Source: Candidatus Peregrinibacteria bacterium (lineage in GTDB: Bacteria; Patescibacteriota; Gracilibacteria; Peribacterales; Peribacteraceae). Taken from it: a DNA stretch of 8,281 nt. Below, piece after piece: positions 1 to 5,061 of this stretch; the first letter of the stretch is position 1; every line of letters starts with the position of its first letter. The translations under genes and the position numbers were made by a program. Location: positions 1 through 8,281 of the forward strand of contig DAOWDW010000040.1 in the NCBI GenBank assembly GCA_030638845.1. The letters are read 5' to 3'. The notes beneath the pieces were generated by a model. It worked only from the letters and a program-made list of their open reading frames with translations. It was not told the DNA's origin and ran no database searches.

Positions 1-334
1 AATAAAGGCTCTTTCCGTCATCTGTATCTAATATAAATTTAGCATCTAATTCCGAAAGTTGAACTATTGTTTGGCACATCTTAAGTAAAATATGTGCTGG
101 TAGATGTACTCCTTTTTGTAAGCATGTTGCGCATAGTCCTGCTGCATCTTTAGAGCGAACAAAAGTATTTCCAAATTGAACGATAGCAGATCGCATTGTT
201 TCATGCATTGTAGAAACATACTGCTCTATATAAGATTCCATTTCTTCCATTGGTAAGTCATGCACTTCTGGAAGTGCTTCCAATATATCTAAGTCATTAT
301 GAATTGCATGTGCTATACAGGCGTCTATGGACAT
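1..334 (-). CDS. Unrecognised protein, N-terminal part (runs off left edge)
   Basis: Reading the minus strand from ATG at 334-332 gives an uninterrupted frame to the window edge (111 codons, no stop). The protein begins MSIDACIAHAIHNDLDILEA. It looks soluble and mostly helical, with an acidic first third and no signal peptide or membrane segment. It contains a CxxC pair (C68-A-T-C71) plus C6 and C86, which could be structural or metal-binding, but this is not a family I recognise. An extended -10 box (TGATATACT, 368-360) lies 25 nt upstream of the start and supports it; no Shine-Dalgarno sequence is present. The gene is divergent from the EamA transporter, across a 221-bp gap. The C-terminus is outside the window, so length and function cannot be judged. 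Confidence 0.65.
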   Translation of the reverse strand, partial: MSIDACIAHAIHNDLDILEALPEVHDLPMEEMESYIEQYVSTMHETMRSAIVQFGNTFVRSKDAAGLCATCLQKGVHLPAHILLKMCQTIVQLSELDAKFILDTDDGKSLY

Positions 335-359
335 TGTTTATTTTGGTATGAATCCAATT

Positions 360-368
360 AGTATATCA
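360..368 (-). promoter_or_regulatory. Extended -10 promoter element for the leftward gene
   Basis: On the minus strand the sequence reads TGATATACT, a match to the extended -10 pattern TGnTATAAT with one mismatch. Transcription would start near 353, giving a leader of about 19 nt before ATG 334. No convincing -35 is seen 16-18 bp upstream, which is usual for extended -10 promoters. Confidence 0.4.
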
Positions 369-448
369 CAAAAGGCGTATTGGAGCTAGGGGTAAATTAG
401 TGATTAGAATATTGGTTACGACCTCTATTCTCATACTATCTGTGTAGA

Positions 449-472
449 TACCTCGTAGCTTGCTGCGAGGTA
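449..472. repeat. Strong hairpin, REP-like or terminator-like
   Basis: The sequence TACCTCGTAG-CTTG-CTGCGAGGTA forms a 10-bp stem with one T-G wobble around a 4-nt loop. It is much more GC-rich than its surroundings. A GTAG tetranucleotide sits at 444-447, two bases 5' of the stem foot. A 5' GTAG next to a GC-rich hairpin is the known layout of REP elements recognised by RAYT/Y1-type transposases. The plus-strand 3' flank is CGTCATTTATATATT, which is not a clean T-tract, so a Rho-independent terminator is less likely. Only one copy is present in this window, so its repeat status is unproven. Confidence 0.5.
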
Positions 473-537
473 CGTCATTTATATATTAAATTACAGTCAA
501 CAATTCTTAACTTTTAAGTATCCAAGCTTAAGTATTC

Positions 538-546
538 TGTTATCAT
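538..546 (+). promoter_or_regulatory. Extended -10 element before the EamA transporter
   Basis: TGTTATCAT fits TGnTATAAT with one mismatch. The last base of the box is at 546 and ATG is at 556, so a start site about 7 nt downstream (near 553) would leave only a few untranslated bases. No -35 hexamer is recognisable near 518-523. The nearly absent leader agrees with the missing Shine-Dalgarno sequence; CCTCC just before the ATG is the complement of one, not a ribosome binding site. Confidence 0.35.
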
Positions 547-555
547 TTTCCTCCT

Positions 556-1446
556 ATGTGGCTTTTTTATGCGCTATTAACGCCATTTTTCTTCGGGATA
601 GTACATGTTTTAGATGAACATTGTGTTGATGAAATTTTTGAGAAGCCATGGATAGGGGTAGTGACAGGTGCCATAGCTTCTATGGTTGTTTTTTTGGGAC
701 TTCCATATTTAGCACCAGTTTTAAATTGGGTCGTTCCAACCCCAAAGATATTAATTTTTGCACTATTATCTGGGGTACTTATTCAAGGGAGTGTATTTTT
801 ATATTTTAATGCCCTTAGATATTCGGAAGCGGGGATAGTCGCAGCATATTGGAATATGGTTCCAGCGTTTGTTCCGATTATAAGTTTTTTTGTTTTAGGA
901 GAAATATTAAACGGAATCCAATATATTGGAATAATAATTTTAATAATTGCATCAGCTTCTTTATGTTTACTTGATGCCAATATAAGAACTAGATGGATCG
1001 CTTTTTTCTTAATGTTTATCAGTGCGATTTTACAATCTATAACGTTTCTTTTAGAAGACGTTGTATTTGAATCTATACCTTATTCAGAAGGTTTTTACAT
1101 AATCACGTTTGGTCTTATTCTTTCAGGATTTATACCATTATTATTTCGCGAACCTAGAAATACTATAAGAAAAAATACATTAACCCTTTCATCTATTGCA
1201 AAGTTAATATTATTTATAGAAATTATAAATTTAGCAGCATTAGTTACAACTCAAAAAGCAGTAGACTTAGGTATTCCTTCTTTAGTTGCTGCAGTTGAAT
1301 CTACCATTCCTGCTTACACATTTATAATTGGTTTTATACTTTTTACTTTAGGATCTAAATATGGAAATAGTAATAGTATTCAAAGAATAACTTCAAAACT
1401 TCTACTTGTTTGCTTAATGGTTACTGGAGTAATACTTGTTTCTTAA
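556..1446 (+). CDS. EamA/DMT-superfamily transporter, ten-helix
   Basis: This is a 296-residue integral membrane protein, the usual length for ten-helix drug/metabolite transporters of the EamA type, which move small metabolites such as amino acids or amines across the inner membrane. Two homologous halves are visible. The first ends in the characteristic block at about residues 86-138 (ALRYSEAGIVAAYWN, then P103, F111-LGE-114, and an isoleucine-rich helix). The second repeats the pattern at about 234-296 (QKAVDLGIPSLVAAVEST-P). The start at 556 opens directly into the first helix (MWLFYALLTPFFFGI), and no ribosome binding site is present. The substrate cannot be read from sequence; proximity to trp and aminotransferase genes is not enough to call it an amino-acid exporter. 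Its stop lies 4 bp from the stop of the convergent histidine kinase gene. Confidence 0.85.
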   Translation: MWLFYALLTPFFFGIVHVLDEHCVDEIFEKPWIGVVTGAIASMVVFLGLPYLAPVLNWVVPTPKILIFALLSGVLIQGSVFLYFNALRYSEAGIVAAYWNMVPAFVPIISFFVLGEILNGIQYIGIIILIIASASLCLLDANIRTRWIAFFLMFISAILQSITFLLEDVVFESIPYSEGFYIITFGLILSGFIPLLFREPRNTIRKNTLTLSSIAKLILFIEIINLAALVTTQKAVDLGIPSLVAAVESTIPAYTFIIGFILFTLGSKYGNSNSIQRITSKLLLVCLMVTGVILVS

Positions 1447-1479
1447 GGCTTTACTTAAAATCCTTTTTCTTTGCCTTAA
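1443..1479. other. Inverted repeat at EamA/kinase convergent 3' ends
   Basis: TTAAGGC (1443-1449) and GCCTTAA (1473-1479) are perfect inverted arms separated by 23 nt. They span the end of both convergent genes. The hairpin might slow polymerase or shield the overlapping 3' ends, but neither strand has a following T-tract, so I do not call it a terminator. Confidence 0.25.
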
Positions 1480-2923
1480 CCAATGGCAATTGGATTGAAA
1501 ATGTTGTTCCTTTATCTTCTTCACTAGTAAAGGAGATTTTTCCTCCGTGTGCTTCTACGGCGCCTTTTGCTATATATAGACCTAGGCCATTGCCATTTAT
1601 ATCTTGGGCATTGCTTGCACGGAATAATTTTGTAAATAGATTTGGTTGATCTTCTTTTGGTATTCCACAGCCAGTATCCGATATATAACAATATAATGTA
1701 TTACTACTTAGCTCTACTTTAATACTTACTTCTCCTTTCTCTGGAGTGTACTTAACAGCATTCCCTAAAACATTTTCTAGTGTCATTCTTAGAAGCCTTT
1801 TATCAAGCATGGCCGTAGGAAGTTTGTCTGGTTTATCTACTGTAAGTTTAATATTTTTTTCTTTTACCTTTGGATCTATAGTAGATAATACTTCTGTGCA
1901 GAATTCTTCCAAATTAACTGCAGTTCTATCTGCTTTCATTTTGTCTAATTGAATTCGAGAAACATCCAATATCATACTTATAAGATCTGTAAGATTATTT
2001 GTAATAGTGTGAATAGCTTGTACATGTTCTTTTTGATCTTTTGTTAGTTTCCCAACATCACCATCGAACAATGTTTCTAAGTACCACTTTGCAGATGCAA
2101 CAGGAGTTGCTAGCTGATGACTAACTATACTTAGAAGATTATCTTTTTGCCTATCTATCTCTTTCATAGCCTCTACTCTGTCTGTGTACATACGCATTAG
2201 AAGAAGCGATAGAAGAAGTATTAGTAGAATAAGAAAGAAAATGAATAGTAAAAATGGAAGCAGTGTTGCTTGTGTTTGTATTCTAAAGTCCGTAACTTCT
2301 ACATCTATACCGAGTATAGCAACTGTATATCCATCTTCATCTTGTATTGGTGCGTAAGCTGCCATGAGTAGACCCCATTGGTCTCCTTGAAGTTCTTTAT
2401 CTACAGAAGGATGATAAAAAGCTTCATCTCGAAGCACAGGGTATTCTTCTATTTCGTATGGATCTCCTGGCATTGGTGGATACTCCCATTCATCTATTTC
2501 TCCGCTTCCATCCTCGTCCAATTCATCAATTGGTATTAGTGAATCGGCATCTGCTACAAATTCTACAACCAACGGATCGTCCGTTCTTCGCATTATATAT
2601 ACATATTGAATGCTATGATTTGCATCACGAATTTTATTTAATTGATCTACGATAAGTTCCATTTCTTCTTTTTCTGAGTCTTCATATTTTTGAATAGCTT
2701 TAATGTTTTCAGAATCAATTTGTGTTGCTGCAGTCGATACAATAGCAACTAATCTATCCTGTAGTCTTTCGGTTAATAGGCGTTGTGTATAGTTATACAG
2801 AACGTATGTTGTTAATCCGGCAATCATTGTTGTAGCTGTTAATATTCCAGCTAAGCGAAAGGTATTCTTTAGTGAGAATTTATCTTTATTTTTCCTTTCG
2901 GTCGAGTTTTTACTCTTTTTCAT
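1451..2923 (-). CDS. Membrane sensor histidine kinase with extracytoplasmic Cache/PDC-like sensor
   Basis: This 490-residue kinase is anchored by helix 1 (about 22-46) and helix 2 (about 219-243). Between them lies a 170-residue extracytoplasmic sensor ending in APIQDEDGYTVAILGIDVEV, a pattern typical of PDC/Cache-like domains. Residues 136-147 (DEDGSGEIDEWE) match the EF-hand loop with ligands at positions 1, 3, 5, 9 and 12. The catalytic core is complete: H-box SHQLATP with H269 as phosphoacceptor, N-box around N388, G1 box DTGCG at 416-420, G2 box GNGLGL at 444-449, and KGTTF at 471-475. No HAMP or PAS domain is present, and helix 2 leads straight into the dimerisation helix. Its neighbour upstream on the same strand carries a homologous sensor. 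No response regulator is visible. The start at 2923 follows an extended -10 box by 6 nt; MKKSKNSTERKNK is a normal positively charged cytoplasmic N-terminus. Confidence 0.92.
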   Translation of the reverse strand: MKKSKNSTERKNKDKFSLKNTFRLAGILTATTMIAGLTTYVLYNYTQRLLTERLQDRLVAIVSTAATQIDSENIKAIQKYEDSEKEEMELIVDQLNKIRDANHSIQYVYIMRRTDDPLVVEFVADADSLIPIDELDEDGSGEIDEWEYPPMPGDPYEIEEYPVLRDEAFYHPSVDKELQGDQWGLLMAAYAPIQDEDGYTVAILGIDVEVTDFRIQTQATLLPFLLFIFFLILLILLLSLLLMRMYTDRVEAMKEIDRQKDNLLSIVSHQLATPVASAKWYLETLFDGDVGKLTKDQKEHVQAIHTITNNLTDLISMILDVSRIQLDKMKADRTAVNLEEFCTEVLSTIDPKVKEKNIKLTVDKPDKLPTAMLDKRLLRMTLENVLGNAVKYTPEKGEVSIKVELSSNTLYCYISDTGCGIPKEDQPNLFTKLFRASNAQDINGNGLGLYIAKGAVEAHGGKISFTSEEDKGTTFSIQLPLVKAKKKDFK

Positions 2924-2929
2924 CTACTT

Positions 2930-2938
2930 AGTATAGCA
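2930..2938 (-). promoter_or_regulatory. Extended -10 element of the histidine kinase gene (leaderless)
   Basis: The minus strand reads TGCTATACT, fitting TGnTATAAT with one mismatch, and only 6 nt separate it from ATG 2923. A start site 7 nt past the box falls on the A of the ATG, so the predicted mRNA is leaderless. The kinase may therefore be transcribed on its own as well as by read-through from the TrmB-like gene, whose stop is 53 bp upstream. The -35 region is poor (TTTAAA at 17-bp spacing). Confidence 0.4.
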
Positions 2939-2976
2939 TATTTGACATACTTTTTAAAGTAGTATTTCCACAACTT

Positions 2977-4485
2977 TTAGGTTTTACGTGCGAATATAAT
3001 TGCTCCTGCGAATTGGCTAATAAGTAGAATAATAAAAATTATTGCAAAGTATATAAGTGGGGCAAAATCTTTTATTGTTAATTCAAATACCTTAGATGCA
3101 TCCATATCTGTACCTAGTATAGCTACGGTATTCCCAAAGGAATCTTTAATTGGTGCATGACCAGAAATCCATGTCCCCCAAGGATCGTGAACTGGTTTTT
3201 TATCTGCAGAAATATTTCCTTTTAATGCTTTTGAAACGGCTGATGTTTCTGGATATTCATCTAACCAAATGTGTCCTGGCGCAATAGTATCGTTTCTAAG
3301 ACCATCCTCATTGTGGTCTTCTTTGTCACGAATATTCATTGAATCAGCATCTACTACAAATTCATAGTAATATTTACTATTTGTTGGACGAAGAATATAT
3401 GCATATACAATATCTGGATTTCTATCCTTAATTCCACTAAGTTTTCTAAGCACATTAAAATATTCATTCGACATGGCATCTTGCCAGTCATTAATATTTC
3501 TTATGTCCTGCCACGAGAAGTCTTTAACGGCATTGGCAGCTATAGAACGAACATGATCTCGCACACGTTCTGTATTTAGATAATAATTTTGCTTATATAG
3601 AGAATATGTTATTCCAGTTGCAAAAAGAGCAGCTCCAATGCAAACAAGAGCAAATGTTTTTATTTTTAAAGGCCATATATGCATTTTCTCTTCTATAATT
3701 TCTTTTCCCTCCCCTTCCCCAATTTCTCCATCCCAATAATTTTGAAATACACCTCTTTCACCTTCTGCAAGTTCTGGGAAGTGCATAAAAAAAGCTTGCT
3801 TTTCAGAATGTTTAAAGCAGGCTACACAATTTCCGCAGAGAATTTTCTCAAATGGAATAGGGTATTGTGAAAGGGGGAGAAGTACTGTTTCTCTGTTATT
3901 AAAAGCATCTTTAAACTGAAAACGTTTACCAAGAGGCGTGTCGTGAGTTAGCACGCGCAGCGCTATACCGCGCTTGCGGCGTGATCGAGTGAATTTAGAT
4001 AAAAATTCACTCAAAGGATTATCTTCCTCTTTTTGGGTTAGTGGCAGAAATTGCATTAATTCTTTGCAACCCATATCGAGTAGTTGCATGTATGCTTTTT
4101 TAATACCTTCTTCTCCGTCGAAATATTCAACTTTAGGGCGAGAGCCATTTGCATCTATAGTTTGAACAAACGAGGCAAAATCATCCTTCTTTCTAATTAA
4201 ACTCTTTGTCTTTTTTTGTACATCTTCTTCTACCCATTGGACTATGGCTTCCAAGGATGTAAGTACAAATCTTACTGAGTTATTTATGGTCTCTTTTTTA
4301 AAAATATTGCGCTGTAGGAGCTTTTTCATGGCTTGATCTAATACCCCTGTACTTTTGCCGGTTAGGATAGCGAGTTCACGTAGAGATTGAGGCTTTCCTC
4401 CAAGGGAATGTCTTAGAATAAGCAATTCCGTCTGGCTGAATCCAACCTCCTTTAAATGTGCCTCTATACTTGCAGGTAACATCAT
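2977..4485 (-). CDS. TrmB-like winged-helix regulator fused to membrane-anchored extracytoplasmic sensor
   Basis: This 502-residue protein has four parts. Residues about 10-75 form a winged helix (SLRELAILTGKSTGVLDQAM is cut here to its core SLRELAILTGKS; recognition helix about 45-57). Residues about 80-110 are a charged, coiled-coil-like linker. Residues about 117-252 resemble the effector half of TrmB-type regulators (YFDGEEGIKKAY, then RGIALRVLTHDTPLG) and carry C217-GN-C220-VA-C223. A membrane helix at about 274-296 precedes a sensor at about 297-473, and a second helix at about 474-499 ends the protein. The sensor is homologous to that of the downstream kinase: shared TER-x2-D, YAYILRPT versus YVYIMRRT, EFV-x-DADS, EYP, WG, and API-x-D-x2-G-x-TVAILG-x-D. 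It should be a one-component, membrane-tethered transcription factor in the manner of CadC/ToxR, but with the TrmB fold. Two adjacent ATGs (4485 and 4482) could start it; no Shine-Dalgarno sequence is seen. The targets are unknown. Confidence 0.85.
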   Translation of the reverse strand: MMLPASIEAHLKEVGFSQTELLILRHSLGGKPQSLRELAILTGKSTGVLDQAMKKLLQRNIFKKETINNSVRFVLTSLEAIVQWVEEDVQKKTKSLIRKKDDFASFVQTIDANGSRPKVEYFDGEEGIKKAYMQLLDMGCKELMQFLPLTQKEEDNPLSEFLSKFTRSRRKRGIALRVLTHDTPLGKRFQFKDAFNNRETVLLPLSQYPIPFEKILCGNCVACFKHSEKQAFFMHFPELAEGERGVFQNYWDGEIGEGEGKEIIEEKMHIWPLKIKTFALVCIGAALFATGITYSLYKQNYYLNTERVRDHVRSIAANAVKDFSWQDIRNINDWQDAMSNEYFNVLRKLSGIKDRNPDIVYAYILRPTNSKYYYEFVVDADSMNIRDKEDHNEDGLRNDTIAPGHIWLDEYPETSAVSKALKGNISADKKPVHDPWGTWISGHAPIKDSFGNTVAILGTDMDASKVFELTIKDFAPLIYFAIIFIILLISQFAGAIIFARKT

Positions 4486-4543
4486 ATGAAATGCTAAATA
4501 AAACAGAAATTAATGGAATATAATACTTCCTCTTCCTGTGAGC

Positions 4544-4561
4544 CGAAGCGATATCGTTTCG
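4544..4561. promoter_or_regulatory. Near-perfect palindrome upstream of the TrmB-like gene, candidate operator
   Basis: CGAAGCGATATCGTTTCG is an 18-bp palindrome with a single G/T mismatched pair, centred on CGATATCG. It lies about 60 bp upstream of the TrmB-like start, where an autoregulatory operator would be expected. A related interrupted repeat lies at 4589-4605. Assignment to the TrmB-like protein is inference from position. Confidence 0.35.
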
Positions 4562-4588
4562 TATGGCAAGATTTATTAACATATAGGC

Positions 4589-4605
4589 CGATATTGACTA
4601 TATCG
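4589..4605. promoter_or_regulatory. Interrupted palindrome CGATAT-N5-ATATCG
   Basis: Six-base perfect arms (4589-4594 and 4600-4605) flank TGACT. The arm sequence repeats the core of the palindrome at 4544-4561 (CGATAT/ATATCG), which makes a shared binding protein plausible. It also contains a TTGACT hexamer on the plus strand. Confidence 0.3.
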
Positions 4606-4626
4606 CGAAGGCTTATCATAGTAACC

Positions 4627-4689
4627 ATGAACTATACAGAAATTAAAAAGCTTGTAAAGTATATTTTACTTAAATACAAATTTAAGTAG
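4627..4689 (+). CDS. Possible 20-residue basic microprotein
   Basis: ATG at 4627 opens a 20-codon frame (MNYTEIKKLVKYILLKYKFK) ending in TAG at 4687-4689, overlapping the last codons of trpR on the other strand. A TATCAT box at 4614-4619 sits 7 nt before the ATG, the same spacing as at trpR. The peptide would be short, lysine-rich and amphipathic. Short frames like this are common by chance in AT-rich DNA, so the call is weak. Confidence 0.12.
   Translation: MNYTEIKKLVKYILLKYKFK
4667..4688. other. Perfect 9-bp inverted repeat at the trpR 3' end
   Basis: TACTTAAAT-ACAA-ATTTAAGTA has 9-bp perfect arms and a 4-nt loop and encloses the trpR stop codon (4682-4684). In RNA it would be an AT-rich hairpin protecting the 3' end of the trpR message. 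Neither flank is a T-tract, so termination by this element alone is doubtful. Confidence 0.35.
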
Positions 4690-4972
4690 GCTTGGAAAAT
4701 AATTTTTCAATGAAAAATTTAAATCCACCTGTTCCATATTTTAAGAATCTAGATCCTCTAGTAACCTTACTAATGCTTACATTAAGATCTTTTGAAATTT
4801 GCCTTTGTGTTTTTCCAGATGCAAGTTGCTGAACAAGTTGCCATCGTTCTGCTATTGATTCTATCTCTTGTGGAGTTAAAATATCCTTTAAAAGCATATT
4901 TGCTTCCTCTTTTGTTTCTATTGATGCAAATAGAATGCAAAGCTCTTTATAATGGCGTAATGGTACAGTCAT
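4682..4972 (-). CDS. trpR: TrpR-family tryptophan-responsive repressor
   Basis: This 96-residue all-helical protein aligns along its length with enterobacterial TrpR, minus the first few residues. LLKDILTPQE (27-36) corresponds to the helix C region. The helix-turn-helix spans about 55-75: TQRQISKDLNVSISK followed by VTRGSRFLK, where TRGS-x2-LK is the family signature. From the family's known tryptophan pocket (E. coli T44, R54, R84, S88), the equivalents are T33, R43 and R72, but the Ser88 position is F76. TrpR binds DNA as a dimer when loaded with tryptophan and represses trp genes. The gene is divergent from trpE, and a canonical-looking operator lies at the trpE promoter, which argues against the poorly characterised YerC/YecD branch. 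A TATCAT box lies 7 nt upstream of the ATG, so the mRNA is probably leaderless. Confidence 0.88.
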   Translation of the reverse strand: MTVPLRHYKELCILFASIETKEEANMLLKDILTPQEIESIAERWQLVQQLASGKTQRQISKDLNVSISKVTRGSRFLKYGTGGFKFFIEKLFSKPT

Positions 4973-4978
4973 ACTGTA
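4964..4978. promoter_or_regulatory. Inverted repeat centred on the trpR start codon
   Basis: TACAGT-CAT-ACTGTA has perfect 6-bp arms, and its three-base centre is the trpR ATG itself. It coincides with the predicted leaderless transcription start. The hexamer TACTGT also occurs in the trpE operator (5066-5071). It is a candidate autoregulatory site but lacks the GTACT-N8-AGTAC spacing, so this is a suggestion only. Confidence 0.3.
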
Positions 4979-4992
4979 TATGATACATATAC
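4976..4992. promoter_or_regulatory. Inverted repeat GTATATG-ATA-CATATAC over the trpR -10
   Basis: Perfect 7-bp arms with a 3-bp centre cover the trpR -10 box (4980-4985). With one bulged base the symmetry extends over 4971-4996. A protein bound here would block trpR transcription. The arms do not match the TrpR half-site. Confidence 0.3.
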
Positions 4993-5007
4993 GTATTTAA
5001 AAATCAA
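4980..5007 (-). promoter_or_regulatory. trpR promoter
   Basis: On the minus strand TTGATT (5007-5002) is followed by a 16-bp spacer and TATCAT (4985-4980). The box ends 7 nt before ATG 4972, so transcription would begin at or one base before the start codon. This is the best -35/-10 pair between the divergent genes on this strand. Confidence 0.5.
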
Positions 5008-5015
5008 TAGAAAGT

Positions 5016-5029
5016 CTCTTTTAAAAGAG
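5016..5029. promoter_or_regulatory. Perfect palindrome upstream of the trpE -35
   Basis: CTCTTTTAAAAGAG is a perfect 14-bp palindrome ending two bases before the trpE -35 hexamer and just upstream of the trpR -35. The position suits an activator or a second repressor of both divergent promoters. No known factor is recognised. Confidence 0.3.
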
Positions 5030-5031
5030 TA

Positions 5032-5060
5032 TTGACTATATTAAAAATAATAGTTAGTAT
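5032..5060 (+). promoter_or_regulatory. trpEG promoter
   Basis: TTGACT (5032-5037) and TAGTAT (5055-5060) are separated by 17 bp, the optimal sigma-70-type spacing, with 5/6 and 4/6 consensus matches. The start site would be near 5067, inside the operator, leaving a leader of about 16 nt before ATG 5083. This placement rules out translation starts at TTG 5032 or ATG 5059, which lie inside the promoter. Confidence 0.6.
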
Positions 5061-5061
5061 G

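Noticed and set aside
335..555. tRNA, riboswitch or CRISPR in the intergenic region
   Set aside because: Apart from the single hairpin and the -10 boxes there is no cloverleaf, no T-loop motif (GTTCRA) in context and no repeat-spacer pattern.
2942..2947. Plus-strand TTGACA resembling a perfect -35
   Set aside because: No -10 hexamer lies 16-18 bp downstream and no plus-strand gene follows; it faces into the 3' end of the TrmB-like gene.
4376..4582. 68-codon minus-strand frame overlapping the start of the TrmB-like gene
   Set aside because: It overlaps the well-supported winged-helix coding region in another frame and shows no family features; several other 62-79-codon frames inside genes were dropped for the same reason.
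4971..4988. A second canonical GTACT-N8-AGTAC operator at trpR
   Set aside because: Only partial half-sites (ATACT) are present and the spacing does not hold on either strand; kept only as a non-canonical candidate.
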